64,000 nt of DNA from Acidovorax sp. sic0104 (GTDB lineage Bacteria > Pseudomonadota > Gammaproteobacteria > Burkholderiales > Burkholderiaceae_C), in the NCBI RefSeq assembly GCF_019219095.1, contig NZ_JAHUWH010000001.1:372001-436000 (forward strand), written 5' to 3'. Positions 36,139 to 46,365 of this stretch are shown in pieces. Within the stretch, counting starts at the first letter, position 1. Each line of letters starts with the position of its first letter. The translations under genes and the position numbers were made by a program. Below the pieces are notes generated by a model that saw only the letters and a list, made by a program, of their open reading frames with translations, was not told where the DNA came from and did no database searches.

Positions 36139-36368
36139 GGATGAAGGGGGTCGAAGCCCTTGCAAGTGCAGTTTCCATGCCACGGACCACCTAGACGTCC
36201 TGCACGTCCTGCGCGCCTTCGCCCTCTGGCGTATGGCGGGCACGGGGCTTGCTGCCTATGATGAATCCGCTGCCCTCCGGACCGCCAGGCCATCGATGAC
36301 GATTGCCCGTGCGCCCGGCCTGGACACACCGCCACACGAGCCCACCCCCCAACATTGAGCAGAACGAC
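36139..36368. promoter_or_regulatory. Divergent control region, sensor kinase / ureA
   Basis: 230 bases between the NCS1-kinase gene and the urease operon. It contains the sigma-54-type element described separately, and about 100 bases upstream of that where an enhancer-binding protein or the adjacent response regulator could bind. I could not define an NtrC palindrome. Confidence 0.5.
36238..36253 (+). promoter_or_regulatory. Sigma-54 (-24/-12) promoter for ureA
   Basis: GGGCACGGGGCTTGCT matches the sigma-54 consensus TGGCACG-N4-TTGCW at every fixed position but the first, with correct GG-to-GC spacing. Transcription would start near 36264, about 105 bases before the ureA ATG. This suggests nitrogen-limitation (NtrC-type) control of urease. 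Confidence 0.6.
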
Positions 36369-36671
36369 ATGGAACTGACCCCTCGTGAGAAAGACAAGCT
36401 GCTGATATTCACCGCCGCCCTCCTGGCCGAGCGGCGCAAGGCCAGGGGACTGAAGCTCAACTACCCCGAGGCCGTGGCTCTGATCAGCGCCGCCGTGATG
36501 GAAGGCGCACGCGACGGCAAGACCGTGGCGCAGCTCATGAGCGAAGGCCGCACCGTGCTGACCCGCGCGGACGTGATGGAAGGCATCCCCGAGATGATTC
36601 CGGACATCCAGGTCGAGGCCACCTTCCCGGACGGCACCAAGCTCGTCACCGTGCACCAGCCGATCTTGTGA
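36369..36671 (+). CDS. ureA: Urease subunit gamma
   Basis: A 100-aa protein, the normal length of UreA, starting [20 protein letters not shown], with [20 protein letters not shown] and [18 protein letters not shown]. It packs with UreB and UreC into the cytoplasmic nickel enzyme that hydrolyses urea to ammonia and carbamate. First gene of the urease cluster, about 105 bases after the predicted sigma-54 transcription start. The usual upstream neighbour ureD is missing; the divergent NCS1-kinase gene occupies that place. Confidence 0.97.
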   Translation: MELTPREKDKLLIFTAALLAERRKARGLKLNYPEAVALISAAVMEGARDGKTVAQLMSEGRTVLTRADVMEGIPEMIPDIQVEATFPDGTKLVTVHQPIL

Positions 36672-36855
36672 AGCCCCCCTGTGTCGCCTTCGGCGCCTTC
36701 CCCCCAGGGGGACGCCACCCGTGGCCTGGCAGAGCCAGTTCCACGGTGGCGCTGGGCCAGGGCGCGCCAGTGTTGATCGCTGCGCACTTTTGCCCCTGCC
36801 TGAGTGATTGACGCCTTCTTGCCAACGCGATCTTTAATTCCTGGAGATATTCAGC

Positions 36856-37464
36856 ATGCGTTCTTTCCGCACCCCCAGCGCCCTCGTTTTCCTGGGTCTC
36901 AGCGTTCTCACCATGAGCGCCAGCGCCCACACCGGCGCTGAATCGCACATCCACAACAATTTTCTGAGCGGCTTTGCCCACCCCCTGTTCGGCCTGGACC
37001 ACCTGGCCGCCATGGTGGCCGTGGGCCTGTGGAGCGCCCTGGCCGCCCGCAGCGCCGGGCGCGACCTGCTGTGGGGCCCCGTGGGCTTTGCGGCCATGTT
37101 GCTGGTGGGCGCCGTGCTGGGCCTGCAGGGCGTGGCGCTCCCAGCGGTGGAGCCGATGATTGCGGCATCGCTGCTGGTCACGGGCCTGCTGGTCGTGTCG
37201 CGCCTGCGCGTGCCCGGGCTGGTGGCGGCACTGGGTGTGGGCGTGTTCGCCGTCTTCCACGGTGTGGCCCACGGCTACGAGCTGGCAGGCAGCGACAGCG
37301 CCTGGTTGACCCTGGCAGGCATGCTGACCGCTACCGTGCTGCTGCACAGCGCGGGGCTGGCAGCAGGCTGGGCGCTGCGCAACCGGCAGGTGTGGCTGGC
37401 ACGGGCGGCCGGTGCGGGCGTGGCGGCATTCGGCGGTGCGCTGCTGCTTCAGCAGATGGCGTGA
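36856..37464 (+). CDS. ureJ: HupE/UreJ-family membrane protein
   Basis: A 202-aa protein with a cleavable-looking N-terminus ending near SASAHTG and about six hydrophobic segments. The HupE/UreJ signature FAHPLFGLDHLAAMVAVGLW is present, as is a second His-containing motif GVAHGYEL. Family members are thought to move nickel or cobalt, which fits supplying Ni to urease, though for some homologs the function is untested. It is inserted between ureA and ureB, a common Burkholderiales arrangement, after a 184-base gap containing a GC-rich hairpin (GCCCCCCTGTGTCGCCTTCG and CCCCCAGGGGG). Confidence 0.9.
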   Translation: MRSFRTPSALVFLGLSVLTMSASAHTGAESHIHNNFLSGFAHPLFGLDHLAAMVAVGLWSALAARSAGRDLLWGPVGFAAMLLVGAVLGLQGVALPAVEPMIAASLLVTGLLVVSRLRVPGLVAALGVGVFAVFHGVAHGYELAGSDSAWLTLAGMLTATVLLHSAGLAAGWALRNRQVWLARAAGAGVAAFGGALLLQQMA

Positions 37465-37497
37465 TGGCACAAATGCACTCTGCGTTTGCCAAGCACA

Positions 37498-37597
37498 CAA
37501 GCCCCTCTCCCCTTGTGGGAGAGGGGGCGCAATGGGCGCAGCGCTTGCATCGATCCCCCCTCTCCCCGGCCCTCTCCCGCAAGGGGAGAGGGACTAA
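37498..37597. repeat. Intergenic inverted repeat between ureJ and ureB
   Basis: CCCCTCTCCCCTTGTGGGAG and CCCTCTCCCGCAAGGGGAGA form a ~100-base imperfect palindrome of the CCCCTCTCCC type common in proteobacterial intergenic DNA. It ends 20 bases before ureB and would form a strong hairpin inside the urease transcript. Confidence 0.75.
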
Positions 37598-37619
37598 CCC
37601 CCACCCAGGATGACCGACC

Positions 37620-37925
37620 ATGATCCCAGGCGAACTATTCACCGAACCCGGCGAGCACCCGCTCAACACCGGCCGCCGCACCCTCACGCTGGTGGTGCGC
37701 AACACCGGCGACCGCCCCATCCAGGTCGGCTCGCACTACCACTTTGCCGAGACCAACAACGCCCTGGGCTTTGACCGCACCGCCGCACGCGGCATGCGGC
37801 TGAACATTGCTTCGGGCACCGCCGTGCGCTTCGAGCCCGGCCAGGAGCGCACCGTGGAGCTGGTGGACTACGCGGGCGAGCGCCGCGTGTTCGGCTTTCA
37901 GGGCCTGATACAGGGCGCACTCTAG
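37620..37925 (+). CDS. ureB: Urease subunit beta
   Basis: A 101-aa protein of normal UreB length, starting [20 protein letters not shown] and containing the conserved [20 protein letters not shown] and [16 protein letters not shown]. It is the structural beta chain of the UreABC trimer of trimers. It lies between the hairpin-bearing gap after ureJ and the 95-base gap before ureC. Confidence 0.97.
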   Translation: MIPGELFTEPGEHPLNTGRRTLTLVVRNTGDRPIQVGSHYHFAETNNALGFDRTAARGMRLNIASGTAVRFEPGQERTVELVDYAGERRVFGFQGLIQGAL

Positions 37926-37964
37926 AAAACCAAATAAAAACAGCCCACTGCGCCCACCCCATCT

Positions 37965-38000
37965 GCGCAAGTAGCTATCAAAAATATAGTAATCACCCGT
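37965..38000. repeat. TTTGATAGCT-family repeat, ureB-ureC gap
   Basis: AGTAGCTATCAAAAATATAG is an AT-rich degenerate copy of the small repeat, about 20 bases before ureC. Confidence 0.55.
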
Positions 38001-38020
38001 TCTCGCGGAGCACCCACACC

Positions 38021-39739
<1,719 letters not shown>

Positions 39740-39746
39740 TCACCCC

Positions 39747-40235
39747 ATGGCCGCCCTCCCCGCCCCGCTGCAGATCCGCCTGGACGACCTGAGCGACCCG
39801 CGCATCGAAGCCTTCATGCAGGAACACCTGCAGGACATGTACGCCGCCTCGCCACCCGAAAGCGTGCATGCCCTGGACATGGACCAGCTGCGCCAGCCCG
39901 GGATCGCCTTCTGGTCGGCCTGGCTGGCACACGCCGACGGCGACACGCTGGTGGGCACGGGCGCACTCAAGCGGCTGGATGCGGACCATGCCGAACTCAA
40001 GTCCATGCGCACCAGCGCCCGCCACCGGGGGCAAGGCATCGCGCGCCAGGTGCTGGCCCATCTGCTGCAAGAGGCCCGCGCACGCGGCTTCTCCCGCGTG
40101 AGCCTGGAGACGGGCCCCCAGCCCTTTTTTGAACCTGCGCGCCAGCTGTATTTTCAGCACGATTTCGTCGAATGCGGGCCCTTTGCCGACTACGTGCCGG
40201 ACCCGTACAGCTTCTTCATGACCCGCCCGGTATGA
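39747..40235 (+). CDS. GNAT-family N-acetyltransferase
   Basis: A 162-aa protein of the GNAT fold. The acetyl-CoA loop is ARHRGQGIARQVLAHLLQEA, followed by the FSRVSLETGPQPFFEPARQLYFQHDF region typical of YjgM/PhnO-like acetyltransferases. The acceptor is unknown; amino acids or small amines are likely. It starts 7 bases after the ureC stop and so is surely in the urease transcript, between ureC and ureE. It is not a known urease maturation factor. Confidence 0.88.
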   Translation: MAALPAPLQIRLDDLSDPRIEAFMQEHLQDMYAASPPESVHALDMDQLRQPGIAFWSAWLAHADGDTLVGTGALKRLDADHAELKSMRTSARHRGQGIARQVLAHLLQEARARGFSRVSLETGPQPFFEPARQLYFQHDFVECGPFADYVPDPYSFFMTRPV

Positions 40236-40307
40236 CCGGCGCCAGCGCGCCATCCGCCCCGGGCCCACAATGCGCGTTCTGCTGATTGCCCATTGGACCG
40301 AAACCCC

Positions 40308-40994
40308 ATGCTCCAAGTCTCCAAACTCCTCCCCCAGGGCCAAGGCCTGGCCCCCGTGCTGCTCAAGCGCGCCACCACGGTGGAGCTCGACTGGGACGTG
40401 CGCCAGAAAAGCCGCTTCGCCGCCACCGACTCCGCCGGACGCGAGCTGGGCATCTTCCTGCCGCGCGGCACGCTGGTGCGCGGTGGCGACGTGCTGGTGG
40501 CCGAAGACGGCTCCATGGTCCGCGTGATCGCCGCACCGCAGCCCGTGCTGGTCATCACCCACTGCAACAGCCATGGCACGCCGTTTGACCTGACGCGCGC
40601 CGCCTACCACCTGGGCAACCGGCACGTGCCCATCGAGCTGCAGCCCGACCACCTCAAGATCGAACCCGACCACGTGCTGGCCGACATGCTGCGCGCCATG
40701 CACCTCATCGTGACCGCGCAGGACCTGCCCTTTGAGCCCGAAGGCGGCGCCTATGCGGCGGGGCACGGCGGCGGGCACCACCACCATGGTGGACACGACC
40801 ATGACCATGACCATGACCATGACCATGGACACGCTCACAGCCACAAGCACGAGCACGGCCATGATCACGGCCATTCGGGCGCGCAAGCGCCAGCGGTTGC
40901 CGCTGCTCCCGCGCCCGCTCGGGGCCGTACCGTGGCCATCCCCGTGGTCGCCCAGGGCCATGTGCATGGCCCGCACTGCAACCACGATCACTGA
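40308..40994 (+). CDS. ureE: Urease accessory protein UreE (nickel metallochaperone)
   Basis: A 228-aa protein. The N-terminal peptide-binding domain (residues 1-70) is followed by the metal-binding domain with ITHCNSHG and YHLGNRHVPIELQPDHLKIE. The C-terminal third is exceptionally His-rich: a run of Asp-His repeats (residues ~158-188) and a terminal HVHGPHCNHDH, able to hold several Ni ions. It delivers nickel to UreG. The ATG at 40308 begins MLQVSKLLPQGQG; an upstream in-frame TTG was rejected. The tail's CATGACCATGAC repeats could vary in length by slippage. Confidence 0.95.
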   Translation: MLQVSKLLPQGQGLAPVLLKRATTVELDWDVRQKSRFAATDSAGRELGIFLPRGTLVRGGDVLVAEDGSMVRVIAAPQPVLVITHCNSHGTPFDLTRAAYHLGNRHVPIELQPDHLKIEPDHVLADMLRAMHLIVTAQDLPFEPEGGAYAAGHGGGHHHHGGHDHDHDHDHDHGHAHSHKHEHGHDHGHSGAQAPAVAAAPAPARGRTVAIPVVAQGHVHGPHCNHDH

Positions 40995-41024
40995 AGCCCC
41001 ATGTCCGCGCCGCACACCCGCCGC

Positions 41025-41056
41025 ACCGTTCTGGCCGAGCCTGTCGAAGCCGGGGC
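41025..41056. repeat. Single TTGAGCTTGTCGAA-type repeat, ureE-ureF gap
   Basis: CGTTCTGGCCGAGCCTGTCG continuing AAGCCGGGGC is a degenerate copy of the ~24-base element found throughout the urt operon. It is the reason for the 120-base gap between ureE and ureF. Confidence 0.6.
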
Positions 41057-41114
41057 ACGGCACGACGTCCACTCTGTGGCTTGCGCGCGGCACAAGCGCT
41101 GAGAAAGCCGCCCC

Positions 41115-41825
41115 GTGCGCAGCGACCGCCCCGCCCCCCTGCCCGCCGCCAGCCTCTTGCAGCTGATGTGGCTGGCCTCCCCGGCCCTGCCCGTGGGCGG
41201 TTTCTCCTACTCAGAGGGTCTTGAAAGCGCCATCGAGAACGCGGGCCTGGCCAGCGAAGCCGCCGTGGGCGACTGGCTGCTGGACCAGCTGCACATCACC
41301 CAGTCGCGCGGTGACATGGCCCTCATCGCCAAGGCGGTGGGCGCCTGGCGCCGCGGGGACTGGGCGCACGCGCGCGCGCTCAACGACTGGGTGCTGCACA
41401 CCCGCGAAACCAGCGAGCTGCGCCTGCAGACAGAGCAGATGGGCCGGTCCATGGCCGAGTGGCTGCGCAACCAGTACCAAGGCGACGCGGCACTGATGCC
41501 TGCCGTTCGGGCCCTGGTCGCGCTGCCTCCCACCTACCCCGTGGCGTTCGCGCTGGCCGCATCCACCACGCAGGCTTGCGTGCGCGACATCCTGCTGGCC
41601 TACGCCTTCGGCTGGGCCGAGAACATGGTGCAGGCCGCGCTCAAGTCCATGCAACTGGGCCAGAGCGCAGGCCAGCGCATCCTGGCGCGCCTGGCCGACG
41701 CCATCCCTTCTGCCGCGGACCACGCCATCGGCCTGATGGACAGCGAACGCCAGGCCTTCTCGCCCATGCTTGCCATCCTATCGGCGCAGCATGAAACCCA
41801 ATACTCCCGCCTCTTCAGATCATGA
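41115..41825 (+). CDS. ureF: Urease accessory protein UreF
   Basis: A 236-aa all-helical protein. The conserved opening [24 protein letters not shown], the central [16 protein letters not shown] and the C-terminal region ending [11 protein letters not shown], which packs on UreD/UreG in the maturation complex, are intact. The start used is GTG at 41115, giving a normal-length N-terminus; the first ATG (41166) would cut into the conserved block. The stop overlaps ureG by 4 bases. Confidence 0.95.
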   Translation: MRSDRPAPLPAASLLQLMWLASPALPVGGFSYSEGLESAIENAGLASEAAVGDWLLDQLHITQSRGDMALIAKAVGAWRRGDWAHARALNDWVLHTRETSELRLQTEQMGRSMAEWLRNQYQGDAALMPAVRALVALPPTYPVAFALAASTTQACVRDILLAYAFGWAENMVQAALKSMQLGQSAGQRILARLADAIPSAADHAIGLMDSERQAFSPMLAILSAQHETQYSRLFRS

Positions 41826-42502
41826 CCACCAGCAACCTGCACCACATCCCCAACCGCACCAAGCCACTGCCCCCCCTGCGCGTGGGCATCGGCGGCCCCG
41901 TGGGTTCCGGCAAGACCACCCTGCTGGAGATGCTGTGCAAGGCCATGCGCGACGACTACGACCTGATCGCCATCACCAATGACATTTACACCAAGGAAGA
42001 CCAGCGCCTGCTGACCGTGAGCGGCGCCCTGCCCGCAGAGCGCATCCTGGGCGTGGAGACCGGCGGCTGCCCCCACACCGCCATTCGCGAGGACTGCTCC
42101 ATCAACCTTGAAGCCATCGACCGCATGCTGGGCGAGTTCCCCAACGCCGACATCGTGTTTGTGGAAAGCGGCGGCGACAACCTGGCCGCCACCTTCAGCC
42201 CCGAACTCAGCGACCTGACCATCTACGTCATCGACGTCGCCGCTGGCGAGAAGATTCCGCGCAAGGGCGGCCCCGGCATCACCAAGAGCGACCTGTTCAT
42301 CATCAACAAGACCGACCTGGCCCCCCACGTGGGTGCCAACCTGGACGTGATGCACGCCGATACCACCCGCATGCGCACCAACGCCCAGGGCCTCAAGCCC
42401 TTTGCAATGACCAACCTCAAGACGCTGTCCGGCGTGGCTGACGTGGTTCAGTTCATCGAAACACGCGGCATGCTGAAAAAACAGGCACCCGCCGTGGGCT
42501 AG
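41822..42502 (+). CDS. ureG: Urease accessory GTPase UreG
   Basis: A 226-aa SIMIBI-class GTPase. P-loop is [20 protein letters not shown], the Ni-binding CPH motif is in [33 protein letters not shown] is switch II, and [11 protein letters not shown] recognises guanine. It drives nickel insertion into urease. The ATG overlaps the ureF stop. Last gene of the cluster; tRNA-Ser follows 20 bases later. Confidence 0.97.
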   Translation: MTTSNLHHIPNRTKPLPPLRVGIGGPVGSGKTTLLEMLCKAMRDDYDLIAITNDIYTKEDQRLLTVSGALPAERILGVETGGCPHTAIREDCSINLEAIDRMLGEFPNADIVFVESGGDNLAATFSPELSDLTIYVIDVAAGEKIPRKGGPGITKSDLFIINKTDLAPHVGANLDVMHADTTRMRTNAQGLKPFAMTNLKTLSGVADVVQFIETRGMLKKQAPAVG

Positions 42503-42522
42503 AATTCGCGGCTTCCGTGCCC

Positions 42523-42610
42523 GGAGACTTGGGTGAGCGGTTTAAACCAGCAGTCTTGAAAACTGCCGACGGGCAACCGTCCGTGAGTTCGAATCTCACA
42601 GTCTCCGCCA
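42523..42610 (+). tRNA. tRNA-Ser(UGA)
   Basis: 88 bases including encoded CCA. The acceptor stem GGAGACT pairs with AGTCTCC, the anticodon loop CTTGAAA carries TGA, the long variable arm typical of serine tRNAs follows, and the T-loop is GTTCGAATC. It lies just after ureG on the same strand. Confidence 0.97.
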
Positions 42611-42624
42611 GCAAGAAAGCAAGC

Positions 42625-42651
42625 ATGCGCCCTTCGAGGCGCATTTTTTTT
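42625..42651 (+). terminator. Rho-independent terminator after tRNA-Ser
   Basis: Stem ATGCGCC/GGCGCAT with loop CTTCGA followed by eight T residues, 15 bases after the tRNA. Confidence 0.9.
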
Positions 42652-42715
42652 GCCCGCCTCGGACTTGCCAGGGCGCAAGAAGACCTGAAAACACGACCCA
42701 AGGGGCAAAAACGGG

Positions 42716-42744
42716 CAAAAAAAAGCCCGCATATCGCGGGCTTA
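42716..42744 (-). terminator. Terminator reading minus strand
   Basis: AAGCCCGC/GCGGGCTT stem with loop ATATC, preceded on the plus strand by a run of A, which is a T-tract on the minus strand. It could stop transcripts running leftwards past hemW, or act bidirectionally. Confidence 0.6.
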
Positions 42745-42998
42745 ACACTTGCTTGGTGCAAGCGGGAGGGATGTCGAGAGGGTGTCGACGGATGGATATT
42801 AGAACGGCATCCAAATCCAGCATGTAGGACGGAGCCGACTATCAAATCGATGCTTTTATATTGCGCAGTTCAGCTCGTCGCAACAATATGCCAATGGCCC
42901 GTCCGCCCTTTTCCTGCCTGCCTGTTACCTGTGGACACCCCGGCCGGCGAAGCCTTCCTTTATGGTGGCTGCACCCAGCATTTTCAGGAGCTACCGCC
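42745..42998. other. Intergenic region before the I78-type lipoprotein gene
   Basis: About 250 bases with no convincing gene. An AT-richer patch at 42840-42890 is a likely promoter, and a CAGGAG ribosome binding site ends at 42991. Confidence 0.4.
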
Positions 42999-43349
42999 AT
43001 GAACAGAACCACCCGCCTCGCCTCGACCAGCCTGATCCTTGCCGCAGCAGCGGCGATGGGGGCGTGCTCGGGCTACGGCACCACCCCGGCACCGTCGAGC
43101 AGTTCTGCCGGAGCCGGTGCCGGCGCAGCGCCACCACCACCCGGAGGTCAGTGCAATGCGCAGCCTGCCCAGGGCGTCGTGGGACAAAGCAGTACCTCGA
43201 CCGTCGTGGAGTCCGCGCGCGCGAGGTCGGGGGCACAGATGGCCCGCATCCTGCGGCCCGGTCAGATGATCACCAAGGAGTTCAACGCCCAGCGCCTGAA
43301 CCTGGAGGTGGATGCCAACGGCCGCATTCTGGCAGTGACCTGCGGCTGA
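42999..43349 (+). CDS. I78-family peptidase inhibitor-like lipoprotein
   Basis: A 116-aa secreted lipoprotein. The signal peptide ends at a lipobox (AAAMGACSGYG; modified Cys ~23). A Ser/Ala/Pro-rich linker (~28-50) leads into an I78 inhibitor fold: C in GGQCNAQP, VGQSSTSTVVESARARSGAQ, RILRPGQMITKEFNAQRLNL and the final TCG, whose Cys can pair with the first. Such proteins inhibit serine proteases in the periplasm or at the outer membrane. CAGGAG lies 7 bases before the ATG. Confidence 0.85.
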   Translation: MNRTTRLASTSLILAAAAAMGACSGYGTTPAPSSSSAGAGAGAAPPPPGGQCNAQPAQGVVGQSSTSTVVESARARSGAQMARILRPGQMITKEFNAQRLNLEVDANGRILAVTCG

Positions 43350-43401
43350 GTGCGGCCGGGCAGAGCGGAAGTCGGCAGGCCACGCACGGCCTGTCGCTCG
43401 T

Positions 43402-44670
43402 TCAGTCGGAGAGAAACAGCTCCTGCAGGTCGCTCAGGAAATCAAAGCCCCGTTCCGTGGGGCGCACGCGCTCCATGTCGCGCTCGATCAGGCCCTTGCG
43501 CTCGGCCTCCTGCAAGCCTTTGGCGATGGCCGTCAGCGGCAGGCCGGTGCGGGCCGTGAAGTCCTGCAGCGCAAAGCCATCGCGCAGGCGCAGGGCGTTG
43601 AGCATGAACTCGAACGGCAGGTCCGCGCGCTTGACGTCGTCGTCCTGCGCGACAGGGCGCCCGGCCAGCGCATGCTCCATGTACAGGCGCGGCTCGCGAA
43701 AGCGCACCTGGCGCACCACGCGGTGCGCGAAGCTGAGCTTGCTGTGCGCCCCGGCGCCAATGCCCAGGTAGTCGCCAAACTGCCAGTAGTTGGTGTTGTG
43801 CCAGCACTGATGGCCCGGCTGGGCATAAGCCGATATCTCGTACCGCGCCAAGCCCGCCTGGCCCGTCATCTCCGTGATGCGATCGAGCATGGCGTAGGCC
43901 TGGTCGTCCTCGGGGATGGCGGGGGGGTACTTGGCGAAGTAGGTGTTGGGCTCGATGGTGAGGTGGTAGATGGAGATGTGCGGCGGCTTCAGTGCCAGCG
44001 CGGTCCGCATGTCTTCTTCCAGCTCATGCAGCGTCTGCCCGGGCAGCGCGTACATGATGTCGAGGTTGAAGGTGTCGAAAGCCTCCGCGGCCTCCGCGAC
44101 GGCCGCCAGGGCCTGCGCGCGATCGTGCACGCGGCCCAGGGCCTTGAGGTGCCGGTCATTGAAGCTTTGCACGCCCACCGACAGCCGCGTGATGCCTGCG
44201 GCGCGGTATGCGCGAAAGCGGTCTTTTTCGAAGGTCCCGGGGTTGGCCTCCATCGTGATCTCGCAGTCGGCCTCCAGCCGCAGCCGGGCACGAATGTCGC
44301 CGATCAGCCGGTCAATGGCCGCCGGCGAGAACAGGCTGGGAGTGCCGCCTCCGATGAAGATGCTGTGCACGGTGCGCCCCCAGATCAGCGGCAGCGCGGA
44401 TTCCAGGTCGGCCAGCAGGGCGTCGATGTAGCGCTGCTCGGGCACGGCGGCAGCACCTGCTGCTTCGCCCCCGTCGCCGCGCGCCTCGTGCGAGTTGAAA
44501 TCGCAGTACGGGCACTTCTTGAGGCACCACGGCAGGTGCACGTACAACGACAGCGGCGGCAGGCTCTGGAGTTGCAACAGGCCCGGGCGCATGTAGTGCT
44601 GGATGTCGCGCCGGGGCGCTGGCTCTGCGGGCGCGGCCGTGGTCGCGTGTGCGATGGGAATGGTGTTCAT
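43402..44670 (-). CDS. hemW: HemW-like radical SAM protein
   Basis: A 422-aa radical SAM enzyme. The [4Fe-4S] motif is PWCLKKCPYCDFNSHE, with the extra Cys-free spacing typical of HemN/HemW, followed by SIFIGGGTPSLFSPAAIDRL and ITMEANPGTFEKDRFRAYR. The C-terminal HemN domain is complete. HemW members are haem-binding chaperones for membrane respiratory enzymes rather than true coproporphyrinogen oxidases. It is followed on the minus strand by a plus-strand lipoprotein gene and preceded by rdgB in the conserved hemW-rdgB-rph order. Confidence 0.92.
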   Translation of the reverse strand: MNTIPIAHATTAAPAEPAPRRDIQHYMRPGLLQLQSLPPLSLYVHLPWCLKKCPYCDFNSHEARGDGGEAAGAAAVPEQRYIDALLADLESALPLIWGRTVHSIFIGGGTPSLFSPAAIDRLIGDIRARLRLEADCEITMEANPGTFEKDRFRAYRAAGITRLSVGVQSFNDRHLKALGRVHDRAQALAAVAEAAEAFDTFNLDIMYALPGQTLHELEEDMRTALALKPPHISIYHLTIEPNTYFAKYPPAIPEDDQAYAMLDRITEMTGQAGLARYEISAYAQPGHQCWHNTNYWQFGDYLGIGAGAHSKLSFAHRVVRQVRFREPRLYMEHALAGRPVAQDDDVKRADLPFEFMLNALRLRDGFALQDFTARTGLPLTAIAKGLQEAERKGLIERDMERVRPTERGFDFLSDLQELFLSD

Positions 44671-44719
44671 GGCGGAGGCTCTGCAGACAAATCGCCCTGG
44701 CTGTGCAGCGCTGTGGCGC

Positions 44720-45319
44720 TCACAGCCAACGCTCGCGAAGCAGCGCCAGCATCTGCTGCGCTGAGCGGCCGCGGTGGCTGTGGGCGTTTTTCACTTCAAC
44801 GGGCAGCTCTGCAAAGGTCTTGCCGAACTCGGGGATGAACATGATGGGGTCGAACCCGAAGCCGTTGCTGCCGCGGCGCTCCCGCGCGATTTCGCCCACC
44901 ACGCGGCCCACCGCGATCAGGGGCTCGGGGTCCTCGGGGCTGCGCACGGCGACCAGCGTGCTGACCATGGCGGCACGCCGATGGTCGATGTGCTGCATTT
45001 GCTCCAGCAGCGCCTGCACGTTGGTGTCGTCGCCCTTGTCGTAGCCGAACTGGGTGGCGTAGTACGCCGTGTCCACACCGGGCAGGCCACCGAACGCGTC
45101 CACGCACAGACCGGCATCGTCGGCCAGCGCGGGCAGCCCGGTATGCGCCGAGGCGAAGCGCGCCTTGGCCAGCGCGTTTTCCACAAAGGTGCGAAAAGGC
45201 TCGTCGGCCTCGCCCACGCCCAGGTCGGCCTGGCGCACAAGCTCCACGCCCAGGGGGGCCAGCATGGCCTGCAGCTCGGCAAGCTTGCCGCGATTGTTGG
45301 ATGCAAGAACGATTTTCAT
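44720..45319 (-). CDS. rdgB: dITP/XTP pyrophosphatase (RdgB/HAM1)
   Basis: A 199-aa house-cleaning NTPase starting MKIVLASNNRGKLAELQAML, with ENALAKARFASAHTGLPALA, DDAGLCVDAFGG, GSNGFGFDPIMFIPEFGKTF and the terminal SHRGRSAQQML. It hydrolyses non-canonical purine NTPs (ITP, dITP, XTP) to monophosphates, keeping them out of DNA and RNA. The start at 45319 is fixed by the family N-terminus. Transcribed with hemW. Confidence 0.95.
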   Translation of the reverse strand: MKIVLASNNRGKLAELQAMLAPLGVELVRQADLGVGEADEPFRTFVENALAKARFASAHTGLPALADDAGLCVDAFGGLPGVDTAYYATQFGYDKGDDTNVQALLEQMQHIDHRRAAMVSTLVAVRSPEDPEPLIAVGRVVGEIARERRGSNGFGFDPIMFIPEFGKTFAELPVEVKNAHSHRGRSAQQMLALLRERWL

Positions 45320-45332
45320 GGTCAAAATCAAT

Positions 45333-45373
45333 GTTGACGCTTTTCCAACAAGCGTCAATAGCTATCAATTAGT
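45333..45373. repeat. TTTGATAGCT-family palindromic repeat, rdgB-rph gap
   Basis: Contains TTGACGCTT/AAGCGTCAA as a 9-bp inverted repeat followed by TAGCTATCAATT. It reaches the rph stop codon and is the clearest complete copy of this family in the window. Confidence 0.8.
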
Positions 45374-46106
45374 GAGCAACCAGGGTCAGCGCCTGCTGCT
45401 GCAGAGCGACCAGTTCGGCGATGCCCTTTTCGGCCAGGGCCAGCAACTGGTCCATCTCGGCACGCGTGAAGGCAACGCCTTCGGCCGTGCCTTGCACTTC
45501 GACGAAATGGCCTGCGCCGGTCATCACCACGTTCATGTCGGTGTCGCAGTCGACGTCTTCCACGTATTCGAGGTCCAGCAGCGCAGTGCCCTGCACGATG
45601 CCCACCGAGATGGCCGCCACCGGCTGCACCAGCGGCGACTCTTTGATCTTGCCGCTGGCCAGCAGCTTGTTCACCGCGTCCTGGGCGGCCACCCAGGCGC
45701 CCGTGATGGCGGCGGTGCGGGTGCCGCCGTCCGCCTGGATCACGTCGCAGTCAAGCTGGATGGTGCGTTCGCCCAGCAGCTTGAGGTCGAACACGGCCCG
45801 CAGCGATCGGCCGATGAGGCGCTGGATCTCCTGCGTGCGGCCGCTTTGCTTGCCGCGCGCTGCCTCGCGGTCATTGCGGGAATGCGTGGACCGGGGCAGC
45901 ATGCCGTATTCGGCCGTGACCCAGCCTTCGCCGCTGCCGCGCTTGTGCGGTGGCACGCGTTCTTCAACGGACGCGGTGCACAGCACCTTGGTGTTGCCGA
46001 ACTCGATGAGCACCGAGCCTTCGGCGTGCATGGTGTAGTGGCGGGTGATGCGCACAGGGCGCAGTTGGTTGGCAGCACGGCTGCCGGTTCGCTCGAAGTT
46101 GGTCAT
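45369..46106 (-). CDS. rph: Ribonuclease PH
   Basis: A 245-aa phosphorolytic exoribonuclease that trims tRNA 3' ends. Family marks: [55 protein letters not shown] and the catalytic [20 protein letters not shown]. Full length. The start at 46106 matches the family ([18 protein letters not shown]). The TAA stop lies within the repeat before rdgB. Confidence 0.97.
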   Translation of the reverse strand: MTNFERTGSRAANQLRPVRITRHYTMHAEGSVLIEFGNTKVLCTASVEERVPPHKRGSGEGWVTAEYGMLPRSTHSRNDREAARGKQSGRTQEIQRLIGRSLRAVFDLKLLGERTIQLDCDVIQADGGTRTAAITGAWVAAQDAVNKLLASGKIKESPLVQPVAAISVGIVQGTALLDLEYVEDVDCDTDMNVVMTGAGHFVEVQGTAEGVAFTRAEMDQLLALAEKGIAELVALQQQALTLVAH

Positions 46107-46365
46107 GGTGTTGTCAATGTCCCAAAGGAATGGTGCCGGCAGGATCAGTTGGCGCAAAGCCACGCGCCACCACCCCTGCTGCGGTCCGCAGTGGGCGGCC
46201 GCCGGGTGAACGTGCAGTGCATGCCTGGCGCCCAAGCCGGCAATCGTCGCACAGCCGACTGCGCGCCGCCCTGGTGGTGTTACTCGGGCCGAATGGCACA
46301 ACGGCTAGAACAACCCGCCAAATTGTCAGCAAGCCGCAGGGTGCGCTGCGGCTCGGCGGAAAGCC
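46107..46365. other. 259-base region between PP2C gene and rph
   Basis: Both flanking genes are on the minus strand. The sequence holds the rph promoter in all likelihood, but no distinct element or RNA gene is recognised. Confidence 0.35.
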
